NCBI RefSeq assembly: GCF_019931195.1
Contig: NZ_JAIOUO010000002.1
Span: 124,001 to 188,000 of the forward strand
Reading direction: 5' to 3'
Origin: Marinobacter sp. F4216
Lineage (GTDB): Bacteria; Pseudomonadota; Gammaproteobacteria; Pseudomonadales; Oleiphilaceae
DNA length: 64,000 nt
The notes beneath the pieces are model-generated. The model made no database searches. It was not told where the DNA came from and worked only from the letters and a program-made list of their open reading frames with translations. A program made the position numbers and the translations under genes. Position 1 is the first letter of the stretch, and each line of letters opens with the position of its first letter. Shown here one piece after another: positions 53,470-62,797 of the stretch.

Positions 53470-53808
53470 ATGACACGTCTATTCACCTATTCTGCATCCC
53501 TGGCGTTGTTGCTCGCGGTTTCGCCATCATACGGTGAGTACTGGGAAGAACTAGCGCCTGAGGATTCCCCGATGAACGAGGAACGTATGGGGACAACTAA
53601 CCCGGTGAGCTTCAATCCCAAAGGGGTGGAAAACGATCGCCGGATTCAGCTGGAACGGGGGCTTTACGATGAGTTTGATTTCGAGAGCCTGCCGCCGACG
53701 GCAGCGGGTAGCCCCGACACGGATGACTCCTCCATGTCTACGGATATGGACTGGCATTTAATCGAGGGCAATCGCCGGATGCAACTGGAGCGTGGGTTAT
53801 ACCAGTAA
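53470..53808 (+). CDS. Small secreted acidic protein, LPPTAAG family member 3
   Basis: 112 residues. Signal peptide (TRLFTYSASLALLLAVSPSYG) aligned with the other two, but the mature part has diverged: EELAPEDSPMNEE, core FESLPPTAAGSPD, and an internal repeat RRIQLERGLY / RRMQLERGLY. No SSHGHD segment. RBS GAGGAGGA before ATG 53470. The 277-bp leader is AT-rich. Confidence 0.78.
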   Translation: MTRLFTYSASLALLLAVSPSYGEYWEELAPEDSPMNEERMGTTNPVSFNPKGVENDRRIQLERGLYDEFDFESLPPTAAGSPDTDDSSMSTDMDWHLIEGNRRMQLERGLYQ

Positions 53809-53831
53809 TGCGGCCAAGACGGATGGCACTG

Positions 53832-53856
53832 GCCGGGTAACGTTCCGTTACCCGGC
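53832..53856. terminator. Strong inverted repeat between convergent genes
   Basis: Perfect 11-bp stem GCCGGGTAACG / CGTTACCCGGC with a TTC loop, between the third LPPTAAG gene and the convergent SRPBCC gene. Lacks a long T-tract but position and stability suit a bidirectional terminator. Confidence 0.65.
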
Positions 53857-53876
53857 GGAAGGTTTTCCTGAAAGGC

Positions 53877-54305
53877 TCAGGCCAGGCTTGGCGCTTTTTT
53901 AATGCCCCGGCGAATGGCCTGCTCCAGTGCGGAGCTCACCATCTTGCCGGTAAATGGCACGACGTCTTCAAAGCTGATGGTGTAATTAATTCGGGTTTGT
54001 CCTTCCGGCGTGTCCGCAAAGCAGATGCGGCCCATGTGATTCTTGATGGGGCTCAGGGTGGTGATGCTGTATTCGATCAGGGAGTCCGGCTCGAAGTTCA
54101 ACACGGTTTCTTCAAATCCCACCGGGCCAAAGCCAATCTTGCGGACGGAGCCAATGCCGTTTGGATCGGCCTGGTCGCTGTCTTTGATTCGCTTGATCGG
54201 GGCACCGAGCAGTTGTCCGAAGCGTTGATGGTCTGCAAACAGCGCAAAGACCTTGTCCCGGGGGGCATCAATAGTTTCTATGATTTCAATGTTGTACGCG
54301 GCCAT
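53877..54305 (-). CDS. SRPBCC (START-like) family protein
   Basis: 142 residues. Opening IEIIETIDAPRDKVFALFADH and ISFEDVVPFTGKMV are typical of the polyketide-cyclase/START-like SRPBCC fold with a hydrophobic ligand cavity. ATG 54305 (AAGAAGAG before it) chosen over the upstream frame. Ligand unknown. Confidence 0.88.
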   Translation of the reverse strand: MAAYNIEIIETIDAPRDKVFALFADHQRFGQLLGAPIKRIKDSDQADPNGIGSVRKIGFGPVGFEETVLNFEPDSLIEYSITTLSPIKNHMGRICFADTPEGQTRINYTISFEDVVPFTGKMVSSALEQAIRRGIKKAPSLA

Positions 54306-54408
54306 GAAGTTGCTCTTCTTATAGGTGTGGTTGCAAGGGTAGCGGTTTCCCGCCGACAACAACAGTCGCAAGGATGGACATATGTTTGAGCTGGCCTGCG
54401 ATGCCTTG

Positions 54409-55284
54409 TCAGTGCCTTGCCGTGTGCCGATAGTCCCGCGGCGACTGCCCCATCACCTTCTTGAATAGCCGGGAAAAATAATAGGCATCGTCGTAGCCCA
54501 GGCGACGGCTGATTTCGGCAAAACTGACGTCGGTGCTGTCCAGCAGTTGGCAGGCCCGTTCCACTTTCAGGTGCAGGAAATGCTGGATCGGGGAGGTGCC
54601 CGTCTGCTGGCGGTAGCGGGTGGCGAAATGGGCGGGCGAGAGGCCGCTCAATTCCGCCAGTTGCTCCAGTGACAGTCGTTCATCCAGGTGTTCCCGCATG
54701 TAATTGTGAAGGGTCTCCAGTTCCTCGCTGCGCTGCTGACTGGCGTCATCAATGTTCAGGGGTATGGCCGTCATCAACTGGCGCAGGCGGTTGGCGGCGT
54801 GTATCAGTCCGACGGTTCGGAAACCGGTCTGCCGAACCGACAGCAGGCCGTTGAAATCCACCAGCAGGCGCGGCTGCCGCCCAAGGTGCCGGACGCGAGT
54901 CGTGCCCGAGAACCCCATGTAGTGCTGGAAATCCTCGGCCAGGGGGCCTGTGTAGTGGACCCAGTGAATGGTCCAGGGATCGTCGGGATCGGAGGTGTAA
55001 CGGTGGTCGGCACCGGCCGGCAGCAGAAGCAGGTCACCTGCGCCAACCGTGTAAGGCTCCCCCTCGACATTCAGAAAGGCTTTCCCTTCCGTGCAGTAAA
55101 TCAAAAGATTGTCGCTGTGGTGCTCGCGGTGCATGTGGTGGCCCGCTGCTCGCCGGTAGTGTCCGAAGGCCAGTGGGTACAAGTCGCGTGTAAGCGGATG
55201 ATCGGCCAGCCTTTTTATAGTGGGCTCGGGAACGACATAGCGAACGCTGTCCCTGGGTACCGGCCATTGCGACGTTTTAATCAT
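54409..55284 (-). CDS. mmsR: AraC family regulator of valine catabolism
   Basis: 291 residues: N-terminal cupin-like sensor (HSDNLLIYCTEGKAFL, AGDLLLLPAGADHRY), C-terminal AraC HTH (residues about 195-285, LEQLAELSGLSPAHFATRYRQ, FAEISRRLGYDDAYYFSRLFKK). Divergent from mmsA as in Pseudomonas mmsR-mmsAB, where it is the activator. Effector likely valine or 3-hydroxyisobutyrate. Confidence 0.92.
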   Translation of the reverse strand: MIKTSQWPVPRDSVRYVVPEPTIKRLADHPLTRDLYPLAFGHYRRAAGHHMHREHHSDNLLIYCTEGKAFLNVEGEPYTVGAGDLLLLPAGADHRYTSDPDDPWTIHWVHYTGPLAEDFQHYMGFSGTTRVRHLGRQPRLLVDFNGLLSVRQTGFRTVGLIHAANRLRQLMTAIPLNIDDASQQRSEELETLHNYMREHLDERLSLEQLAELSGLSPAHFATRYRQQTGTSPIQHFLHLKVERACQLLDSTDVSFAEISRRLGYDDAYYFSRLFKKVMGQSPRDYRHTARH

Positions 55285-55390
55285 AGTTCGACCAATGTCT
55301 TGCTAGGTAATCGAAAGATAGTCCATCAAGGGCGAAATTTAGTCAATCATCAGGAGCCGGGGTGCATGCTAGGCTGTTTTCAATCGTGGA

Positions 55391-55410
55391 CGAAACCAGT
55401 TCGGGTTTCG
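55391..55410. promoter_or_regulatory. Inverted repeat in the mmsR-mmsA leader
   Basis: CGAAACC / GGTTTCG perfect 7-bp arms, 6-bp spacer, about 40 bp before the mmsA ATG. Could be an mRNA hairpin or a binding site; AraC regulators usually use direct repeats. Confidence 0.3.
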
Positions 55411-55448
55411 GCTTAATTCCCACACAACAACAAACAGGGATCATCAAG

Positions 55449-56942
55449 ATGAAAAACGTACCTCTGTACCTGGCCGGCGAGTTCGTTCAGAGCCAGACCT
55501 CCGAGTGGATTGACGTTACCAATCCCGCCACCAGCGAAGTGATTGCCAAGGCACCCTGCGCCACCCACGCGGAGATGAAACAGGCCATTAAATACGCCGG
55601 TGAAGTGTTCAAGACCTGGAAAGAAGTGCCCGTCTCCGAGCGCGCCCGGGTGATGCTGCGCTACCAGGCGCTGCTGAAAGAACACCATGACGAAATCGCC
55701 GAAATCCTCGCCCAGGAAACCGGCAAGACCTTTGAAGACGCCAAGGGTGATGTATGGCGCGGTATCGAGGTGGTTGAGCACGCCGGCAACGTCGCGTCTC
55801 TGATGATGGGCGAGACCGTTGAGAATGTGGCCCGCAGCGTGGATACCCACTCCTGGACCCAGCCGCTGGGCGTGTGCGCCGGTATTACGCCGTTCAACTT
55901 CCCGGCGATGATTCCGCTGTGGATGTTCCCGATGGCCATTGCCTGCGGCAACACCTTCATCCTGAAACCGTCCGAGCAGGATCCGCTGACCCCGATGCGC
56001 CTGGCCGAGCTGTTCGAAGAAGCCGGTGCGCCCAAGGGTGTGCTGCAGGTGGTTCACGGTGGCAAGGAGCAGGTGGATACCCTGCTGACCGATCCGGCCA
56101 TCAAGGCGGTCTCGTTTGTCGGCTCCGTGCCGGTTGGCCGCTACATCTATGAAACCGGCACCCGTAACATGAAACGTGTGCAGAGCTTTGCCGGCGCCAA
56201 GAACCACATGGTGATCATGCCGGACGCCGACAAACAGCAGGTGATCAATGCCCTGGTGGGCGCGTCTGTGGGTGCTGCAGGTCAGCGTTGCATGGCGATC
56301 TCCGTGGCTGTATTCGTTGGTCAGGCCCAGGAATGGATCCCGGAACTGAAAGAGGCCATGGCGAAGGTGCGCCCGGGTGCGTGGGACGATGCCGGAGCCA
56401 GCTACGGTCCGGTCATCAGCCCGCAGGCCAAGGACCGCATCGAATCCCTGATTGCCGCTGGTGAAGCCCAGGGCGCTAACCTGCTGCTGGACGGTCGCGG
56501 CTGCACCGTGGATGGCTACCCGGACGGCAACTGGGTTGGACCGACCCTGTTCTCCGGTGTCACCACCGACATGGATATCTACAAAGAAGAAATCTTCGGC
56601 CCGGTCCTGTCCTGCATGGACGTGGACACCCTGGGTGATGCCATCGAGCTGATCAATGAAAGCCCCTATGGCAACGGTACCTCCATCTTCACCTCCTCCG
56701 GTGGTTGCGCCCGTCGCTTCCAGCACGAGATCGACGTGGGTCAGGTAGGTGTGAACGTACCCATTCCGGTACCCCTGCCGTTCTTCTCCTTCACCGGCTG
56801 GAAGGGCTCCTTTTACGGCGACCAGCATGCCTACGGCAAGCAGGCGGTACGTTTCTACACCGAAACCAAGACCGTCACCTCTCGCTGGTTCTCCAACGAA
56901 GTGGCGTCTACCGAAGCAAACTTCTCCATCCAGTTGCGTTGA
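55449..56942 (+). CDS. mmsA: CoA-acylating methylmalonate-semialdehyde dehydrogenase
   Basis: 497 residues, ALDH fold. [12 protein letters not shown] near the N-terminus, [27 protein letters not shown] and the nucleophile in GQRCMAIS near residue 280. Converts methylmalonate semialdehyde to propionyl-CoA, CO2 and NADH, the last step of the valine branch. AGGGA before ATG 55449. First gene of the valine operon. Confidence 0.96.
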   Translation: MKNVPLYLAGEFVQSQTSEWIDVTNPATSEVIAKAPCATHAEMKQAIKYAGEVFKTWKEVPVSERARVMLRYQALLKEHHDEIAEILAQETGKTFEDAKGDVWRGIEVVEHAGNVASLMMGETVENVARSVDTHSWTQPLGVCAGITPFNFPAMIPLWMFPMAIACGNTFILKPSEQDPLTPMRLAELFEEAGAPKGVLQVVHGGKEQVDTLLTDPAIKAVSFVGSVPVGRYIYETGTRNMKRVQSFAGAKNHMVIMPDADKQQVINALVGASVGAAGQRCMAISVAVFVGQAQEWIPELKEAMAKVRPGAWDDAGASYGPVISPQAKDRIESLIAAGEAQGANLLLDGRGCTVDGYPDGNWVGPTLFSGVTTDMDIYKEEIFGPVLSCMDVDTLGDAIELINESPYGNGTSIFTSSGGCARRFQHEIDVGQVGVNVPIPVPLPFFSFTGWKGSFYGDQHAYGKQAVRFYTETKTVTSRWFSNEVASTEANFSIQLR

Positions 56943-57002
56943 TAGGCCTGTGGAGTGGGGCAGGGCCAAACTGGCCCGGTTCCTGCTGCCGGGAGTAAAA
57001 GC

Positions 57003-58169
57003 ATGAATTTTGACCTGAACGAAGATCAGCTGGCGTTTCGCGACGCCGCCCGCGCTTTCGCGGAAAAGTCCATGGCGCCCCACGCCGCCAAGTGGGACGA
57101 CGAACACATTTTCCCGGTGGATGTCCTGAAAGAAGCCGGCGAGATGGGCTTTATGGGCATTTACACCCCGGAAGCCTACGGTGGTATGGGGCTTTCGCGC
57201 CTGGATACCTCGGTGATTGTCGAGGAACTGGCCGCTGCCTGCCCATCCACCGCCGCGTTTATCACCATTCACAACATGGCCACCTGGATGGTCGCCAGCT
57301 TCGCCTCCGACGACCTCAAGCAGGAGATTGTGCCCAAGCTGGCCAGTGGCGAATGGCTGGCCTCCTACTGCCTCACCGAGCCCGGTGCCGGTTCTGACGC
57401 AGCAAGCCTGCGGACCAAGGCCGTTCGCGATGGCGACAGCTACGTGATCACGGGTAGCAAGATGTTCATTTCCGGCGCCGGCAGTACCGATGTACTGGTG
57501 CTGATGGCCCGCACGGGAGACGCCGACAGCGGCTCCAGGGGTATTTCCGCGTTCGTGGTGCCCGCCGATGCCGACGGCATCTCCTACGGCAAAAATGAGG
57601 AAAAGATGGGCTGGCACAGTCAACCCACCCGCATGGTGAGCCTGGAAAATGTGCGCATCCCGGCATCCAACCGCATTGGTGCCGAAGGCGAGGGCTTTGC
57701 CATCGCCATGAAGGGCCTCGACGGTGGCCGCCTGAACATCGCCACCTGTTCATTGGGTGGTGCCCAGGCGGCCCTGTTGCGGGCCCGTAACTACCTGCAC
57801 GAGCGGGCGCAGTTCGGCAAGCCCCTGGCCGCCTTCCAGGCGCTGCAGTTCAAGATCGCCGACATGGCCACCAATCTGGTGGCTGCCCGGCAGATGGTCC
57901 GGCTGGGTGCCTGCAAGCTGGATAACCGCGACCCGGAAGCCACACTGCACTGCGCCATGGCCAAGCGATTTGCCACCGACGCCTGCTTTGACGTCGTGAA
58001 CGAAGCCCTGCAGCTGCACGGTGGCTACGGCTACATCCGGGAATACCCGCTGGAACGTTACCTGCGAGACCTCCGGGTGCACCAGATCCTCGAAGGCACC
58101 AACGAAATCATGCGCCTGATCGTCGCCCGTCGCATTCTGGAAGACGGTGTGGCTGAGGCCATCCAGTAA
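57003..58169 (+). CDS. Acyl-CoA dehydrogenase (isobutyryl-CoA dehydrogenase type)
   Basis: 388 residues. Opening NFDLNEDQLAFRDAARAFAE, FAD signature YCLTEPGAGSDAASL, and C-terminal LHGGYGYIREYPLER plus QILEGTNEIMR with the catalytic Glu. Oxidises isobutyryl-CoA to methacrylyl-CoA in the pathway shared with its neighbours. RBS gggag before ATG 57003. Confidence 0.94.
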   Translation: MNFDLNEDQLAFRDAARAFAEKSMAPHAAKWDDEHIFPVDVLKEAGEMGFMGIYTPEAYGGMGLSRLDTSVIVEELAAACPSTAAFITIHNMATWMVASFASDDLKQEIVPKLASGEWLASYCLTEPGAGSDAASLRTKAVRDGDSYVITGSKMFISGAGSTDVLVLMARTGDADSGSRGISAFVVPADADGISYGKNEEKMGWHSQPTRMVSLENVRIPASNRIGAEGEGFAIAMKGLDGGRLNIATCSLGGAQAALLRARNYLHERAQFGKPLAAFQALQFKIADMATNLVAARQMVRLGACKLDNRDPEATLHCAMAKRFATDACFDVVNEALQLHGGYGYIREYPLERYLRDLRVHQILEGTNEIMRLIVARRILEDGVAEAIQ

Positions 58170-58207
58170 ACAACCAATAAAACCGCAAGGGATAAGGGAG
58201 AGAATCA

Positions 58208-58987
58208 ATGAGTGATCTGATCCAGATCGAAAAACGCGGACATATTGCGGTACTGACCATCAACAATCCGCCGGCCAACACCTGGACGGCGGAATCCCTG
58301 CCGGCTCTGCGCGACATCGTGCAGGACCTGAACGCCGACACCAACATCTTCGCGCTGGTGGTAACCGGGCAGGGCGAGAAGTTCTTCTCCGCCGGCGCCG
58401 ATCTGAAAACCTTTGCCGACGGCGACAAGGCCCGGGCCAACGAGATGGCCCAGTTGTTCGGCGAGGCCTTCGCCACCCTGAGCGATTTCCGGGGCGTCTC
58501 TATCGCCGCGATTAACGGCTATGCCATGGGCGGTGGCCTCGAATGCGCCATGGCCTGCGACATTCGCATTGCTGAAGAGCATGCCCAGATGGCGCTGCCG
58601 GAGGCCACCGTTGGCCTGCTGCCCTGCGCCGGTGGCACCCAGAACCTGCCCTGGCTGGTGGGTGAAGGCTGGGCCAAGCGCATGATTCTGTGCGGCGAGC
58701 GAGTCAAAGCCGATAAGGCACTGGAAATTGGACTGGTGGAAGAGGTCGTTCCGTCCGGCGCCAGCCTCGACGCGGCCATGAAGCTGGCCGAGGGTGCCTG
58801 CAAGCAGAGCCCATCCTCCACCGCACGCTGCAAACAGCTGATCATGAGCGCCCGTGACGGCCGCAGCCACGAAGATGGCTGGCGCATGGAACGGGAGCTG
58901 TTTGTCGAACTGTTCTCCACCGAAGACCAGAAAGAAGGCGTGAATGCGTTTCTTGAAAAACGCACGCCCGAGTGGAAGAACCGTTAA
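58208..58987 (+). CDS. Enoyl-CoA hydratase
   Basis: 259 residues. FFSAGADLKTF, AMGGGLECAMACDIRIAEE and LPEATVGLLPCAGGTQNL, with both catalytic Glu present. In this operon it likely hydrates methacrylyl-CoA to 3-hydroxyisobutyryl-CoA. Confidence 0.94.
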   Translation: MSDLIQIEKRGHIAVLTINNPPANTWTAESLPALRDIVQDLNADTNIFALVVTGQGEKFFSAGADLKTFADGDKARANEMAQLFGEAFATLSDFRGVSIAAINGYAMGGGLECAMACDIRIAEEHAQMALPEATVGLLPCAGGTQNLPWLVGEGWAKRMILCGERVKADKALEIGLVEEVVPSGASLDAAMKLAEGACKQSPSSTARCKQLIMSARDGRSHEDGWRMERELFVELFSTEDQKEGVNAFLEKRTPEWKNR

Positions 58988-59020
58988 ATCTCCGGCCAAG
59001 CACCGGATTGAGGAATGAAC

Positions 59021-60094
59021 ATGAGTGAACAACCCATTGTATTTGAAGAGTGGGTAACCGCGGGTGACGCGCTGATCGCCGTTGCCCGCCTGAATGCGCC
59101 CAAGGCGCTGAATTCCCTGTCACTGGAAATGATCCGCCTGCTGACCCCGCAATTGCGCCGGTGGGCCGAGGATTCGCGAGTCTGCGCCGTCTGGCTGGAG
59201 GCAGAGGGTGACAAGGCCTTCTGTGCCGGTGGTGACATAGTCGCGTTGTATCGCAGCATGACCGAGCCCAATGCCAGCGGCGAGGGTGAAGCCTTCTTCG
59301 CCGAAGAGTACGAGTTGGACCAGCTGATTCACAGCTTCCCCAAGCCCGTTGTGTGCTGGGGCCACGGCATCGTGATGGGCGGTGGCATGGGACTGTTCCA
59401 GGGCGCCTCCCACCGGGTAGTGACGGAAGGCTCCAAACTGGCGATGCCGGAGGTTTCCATCGGCCTCTATCCAGACGTGGGCGCCGGCTGGTTCCTGAAC
59501 CGGGCTCCGGGGCGAACCGGTCTGTTCCTGGGACTGACTGGGGCTCGCATGAACGGGGCCGATGCTCTGTTCACTGGTCTGGCCGACCGCTTTATCCAGC
59601 ATCAGATGAAGGCCGATGTGATTGGCGAGTTATGCCAGCGTAACTGGCAGGATGAAGACGCCAGCGCAGTGGTTGGCAGCGTCCTGCGGCAGTTTGAACA
59701 GCAGAGCCGCGAGGCCTTGCCGGAATCCCCTGTGCGTCACCACTTCGATGAGATCAATCAGGCGGTTGACGGCGATTCGCTGGAGGCTGTCGTTGGGCAG
59801 CTTACCGAGCTGGCTGGCGGTGAGGGCTGGCTGGCGAAGTCAGTCCGGTCCCTGGGCAACGCATCTCCGACGTCTCTGGCCCTGTTCTGGCACCACCTTG
59901 AACGCTGCCGCCGCGACAGTCTGACCGAGGTGCTCGATAAAGAGCTGGTGATGTCTACCAAGGCCCTGAAAAAGGGTGAGTTCGCCGAAGGCATCCGGGC
60001 ACTGCTGATCGACAAGGACCAGCAGCCACGCTGGCACTACGCCACGCTGTCCGAAATCGACGATGCCTGGCTGGAAGATTTCTTTACCGCCTGA
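59021..60094 (+). CDS. 3-hydroxyisobutyryl-CoA hydrolase (crotonase fold)
   Basis: About 357 residues; longer than a hydratase, with AFCAGGDIVALY, GIVMGGGMGLFQGASHRVVTE and MPEVSIGLYPDVGAGWFLNR, the HIBCH signature. Releases 3-hydroxyisobutyrate from CoA. GAGGA before ATG 59021 (ATG 59015 is closer to the RBS and less likely). Confidence 0.93.
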   Translation: MSEQPIVFEEWVTAGDALIAVARLNAPKALNSLSLEMIRLLTPQLRRWAEDSRVCAVWLEAEGDKAFCAGGDIVALYRSMTEPNASGEGEAFFAEEYELDQLIHSFPKPVVCWGHGIVMGGGMGLFQGASHRVVTEGSKLAMPEVSIGLYPDVGAGWFLNRAPGRTGLFLGLTGARMNGADALFTGLADRFIQHQMKADVIGELCQRNWQDEDASAVVGSVLRQFEQQSREALPESPVRHHFDEINQAVDGDSLEAVVGQLTELAGGEGWLAKSVRSLGNASPTSLALFWHHLERCRRDSLTEVLDKELVMSTKALKKGEFAEGIRALLIDKDQQPRWHYATLSEIDDAWLEDFFTA

Positions 60095-60166
60095 TCGTTA
60101 AAGCCAGATTGCACGGCTGCCCCGTTTCAACGGAGGCAGCCAGACACAACAACAAGGAGAACAGAC

Positions 60167-61060
60167 ATGGCGAAGATTGCATTTATTGGCCTCGGTAACA
60201 TGGGAGGCCCCATGGCCTCCAACCTGGTGAAAGCCGGGCATGACGTTACCGTATTTGACCTGTCCGAAGCGGCGATTAAGTCGCTGGAAGCCGAAGGTGC
60301 CCAGTCCGCTGGCACCGCCAAAGCAGCGGCCGAGGGTGCGGAGTGCGTCATTACCATGCTGCCCGCCGGCCAGCATGTGGAATCTGTTTATCTGGGTGAG
60401 GACGGGTTGCTGGCGCATCTGCCGGAAGGCACCCTGGTGATTGATTCCTCGACCATTGCGCCAGAAACCGCCCGAGCTGTGGCCGAAGCGGCCCGCGCCC
60501 GGAACATTCCCTTCTTGGATGCACCGGTTTCAGGTGGTGTGGGTGGTGCCAAAGCCGGCATCCTGACGTTCATTTGCGGTGGCGCTGAGGAGGCCTTTAA
60601 CCAGGCGAAACCGATCCTCGAGGCCATGGGCAAGAACATCTTCCACGCCGGCGATCATGGCTCCGGACAGGTCGCCAAGATCTGCAACAACATGATGCTG
60701 GCGATCCTCATGGCCGGCACCAGCGAGGCCCTAGCACTGGGCGTCAAAAACGGACTGGATCCGGCCGTGCTGTCGGAAATCATGAAACAGAGCTCCGGTG
60801 GCAACTGGGCACTGAACGTCTACAACCCCTGGCCGGGAGTGATGGATGGTGTGCCGGCCTCCCGGGATTACGAAGGCGGCTTCCTGGTCAAACTGATGAA
60901 CAAGGACCTGGGCCTGGCGTTCGATAACGCGGTCAAGAACCACGCCCCGATTCCCATGGGTGCCCTCGCTCGTAACCTGTTCGAGCTGCACGCCGGGCAG
61001 GGCAACAGCGACCTGGATTTTTCCAGCATCCAGCGGTTCTACCGTTCAGACGGCAAGTAA
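60167..61060 (+). CDS. mmsB: 3-hydroxyisobutyrate dehydrogenase
   Basis: 297 residues. NAD motif GLGNMGGPMASNLVKAGHDV, substrate motif DAPVSGGVGGA, catalytic Lys in GSGQVAKICNN. Oxidises 3-hydroxyisobutyrate to methylmalonate semialdehyde, the substrate of MmsA. Last gene of the operon, followed by a terminator. Confidence 0.96.
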   Translation: MAKIAFIGLGNMGGPMASNLVKAGHDVTVFDLSEAAIKSLEAEGAQSAGTAKAAAEGAECVITMLPAGQHVESVYLGEDGLLAHLPEGTLVIDSSTIAPETARAVAEAARARNIPFLDAPVSGGVGGAKAGILTFICGGAEEAFNQAKPILEAMGKNIFHAGDHGSGQVAKICNNMMLAILMAGTSEALALGVKNGLDPAVLSEIMKQSSGGNWALNVYNPWPGVMDGVPASRDYEGGFLVKLMNKDLGLAFDNAVKNHAPIPMGALARNLFELHAGQGNSDLDFSSIQRFYRSDGK

Positions 61061-61088
61061 GCAGCGCTTCAATCCCGCTTGAGGCATT

Positions 61089-61116
61089 AAAAAACCCCGG
61101 TTCCCGGGGTTTTTTA
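61089..61116. terminator. Bidirectional rho-independent terminator after mmsB
   Basis: CCCCGG / CCGGGG stem with TTC loop, extended by a run of A on the left pairing with T on the right. Serves mmsB and the convergent gene ending at 61151. Confidence 0.93.
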
Positions 61117-61150
61117 TTCTGGGATGGGGCGTGGGTGAGCAGCGAACGTC

Positions 61151-61723
61151 TCAGACCCTGAACTCTTTTGCGAGCTGCAAATATTCCTGAGCCGCTGCAT
61201 TGGCCTCTGGCACTTTCTCCAGTTTATGGGCCAAAGCCGTTCGGAGACCAAACGACGTGCTGTGCGGACAGGGCCAGACTCTCGCGGATTCCTGCAGACA
61301 AGCAATGGCTGCGTTTGTGTTACCACGCTTCAGTTCTGCCAATCCCAACCTTGTATAAGCCGCGTTGTACCCACATTGGCGGGGCTCATAGGAAAGCCAA
61401 TCGGTGCGGATACGAAGGCGGGCCAGAGGCCCCAGGAGCGCCCATAGCCTCGCTTTCTGGCAGATTACGCTAATAAGTGACAGCGAAGCGTGCAGTACCA
61501 CGCCCGGAAGCATGCAGGGGAGGCCGACTTCCAGGCGTGGATCGTTCATGAAATCAGGAAGTTTCGAAGGGTCCTGGTACTCAATCCAGGCGTAATACTG
61601 ACGCGCTGCTGCTGCCGCTTCTTTCGAGTTGCTGGGCCCCATGCATGTCCTGATTCTTATATCACCATGCACTACGGCCGGGTTCATGTAGCTATCTGAA
61701 TGCCGTGCCTTGTTCATAGCCAT
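61151..61723 (-). CDS. Hypothetical TPR-like protein
   Basis: 190 residues, family not recognised. The C-terminal 70 residues (AAYTRLGLAELKRGNTNAAIACLQESAR, then EANAAAQEYLQLA) have a TPR pattern. N-terminal half is not recognisable, with no signal peptide and an internal Leu-rich stretch. Weak start context; it may be a decayed gene. Confidence 0.5.
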   Translation of the reverse strand: MAMNKARHSDSYMNPAVVHGDIRIRTCMGPSNSKEAAAAARQYYAWIEYQDPSKLPDFMNDPRLEVGLPCMLPGVVLHASLSLISVICQKARLWALLGPLARLRIRTDWLSYEPRQCGYNAAYTRLGLAELKRGNTNAAIACLQESARVWPCPHSTSFGLRTALAHKLEKVPEANAAAQEYLQLAKEFRV

Positions 61724-61988
61724 CCCGCCTGGTACCAGCTTTTATGATTGTTTCCTACCTTGCACGACTTTCTGACAATGCCGAGAGAATCGGGGCACAG
61801 AATTCGGGATTTTTACATTATTTTGCAAATGGGTGGTTTTGGTAGGTGGGTCTCGGCGACAACCGCCAGATCAGCGGGGTTGTAAAAGGAAGTTGCCTTT
61901 TCGGTCAAATACTATACTCTGCCCGCTACTTTCGTTTTGTCATTTATCCTCGATAGCTGGCTCAGCGCTCAATTTACGAGGCTTATAA

Positions 61989-62639
61989 ATGACACCCCTG
62001 CGGTTACGCTACCAAACCATCGAGTTTGGAGAGATAGACGTTCATCTTTGCTCTCTGCGCAACACCAATGAATATTATGATCCGAAAGGAAAGGCCGAAG
62101 AGCTGGGTATCTGCTCTGCGTCATGGCCCATATTCGGGGTTGTCTGGCCATCAAGCCTGGTTCTGGCCCAATTTATGTTGGGCTACGACACGACGTCCAA
62201 GAGAGTGCTGGAGGTAGGCTGTGGTATGGCCTTATCCAGTTTGCTTTTGAACAAGCTGAATAGCGATATTACGGCAACCGATTATCACCCGGAAGTTCAA
62301 TATTTCCTGGAAAAGAACGTTCAGCTCAATGGGGATAAATCCATTGCGTATGAGCGAACCGACTGGGCAAATAGCAAGGATACCCTGGGACTTTTTGATC
62401 TGATTATTGGCAGTGACCTGCTCTATGAAGATGATCATATCGAGTTGCTGGCCAATTTTATTCAAAGGCATTCGAAGACAAACTGTGAAGTGATTCTGGT
62501 CGATCCGGGGCGAGGGAGAAAAAATAAACTGAATAAAAGGCTGGTAGAGTTTGGCTTCAGTGCCTCTCAGTTCAAACCACAAGATCCCCATAATATTGGC
62601 CAGAATTTTAAAGGACATATTCTTAAATATGTTCGGTAA
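61989..62639 (+). CDS. Class I SAM-dependent methyltransferase (METTL21-like)
   Basis: 216 residues. Motif I VLEVGCGMALSSLLL, then ITATDYHPEV with acidic residue and FDLIIGSDLLYEDDH. Resembles the lysine methyltransferase-like branch; target unknown. Visibly less GC-rich than the mms block, with an AT-rich leader. Confidence 0.88.
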   Translation: MTPLRLRYQTIEFGEIDVHLCSLRNTNEYYDPKGKAEELGICSASWPIFGVVWPSSLVLAQFMLGYDTTSKRVLEVGCGMALSSLLLNKLNSDITATDYHPEVQYFLEKNVQLNGDKSIAYERTDWANSKDTLGLFDLIIGSDLLYEDDHIELLANFIQRHSKTNCEVILVDPGRGRKNKLNKRLVEFGFSASQFKPQDPHNIGQNFKGHILKYVR

Positions 62640-62656
62640 CCCATAGCTGCACCAGA

Positions 62657-62797
62657 TTACTCCACGACAAACGCCCCCATATCTCTCAGGCGCATTCTCG
62701 CGCACTGGGACCTCCAGATCACCGCAAACCAATTGGGATTAGCACCCGCGTCGGATGGTGTGAATTGATCGGGGCTTGCCTGGGGAACATCTAGCAA
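62657..62797 (-). CDS. Short open frame overlapping the cupin stop
   Basis: 46 codons with TTG start overlapping the end of the cupin gene by seven bases, ending CARMRLRDMGAFVVE. Reads like a C-terminal end of a protein; either a coupled small ORF or a relic. No family recognised. Confidence 0.22.
   Translation of the reverse strand: MLDVPQASPDQFTPSDAGANPNWFAVIWRSQCARMRLRDMGAFVVE

Noticed and set aside
52440..53720. LPPTAAG seen as an LPxTG-type sortase signal
   Set aside because: Motif lies in the middle of the proteins with no following TM helix or basic tail, so sortase anchoring is not supported.
55413..57623. A 736-codon open frame antisense to mmsA and the acyl-CoA dehydrogenase
   Set aside because: It is the GC-driven shadow of two well-supported genes; composition is His/Gly-rich and matches no family.
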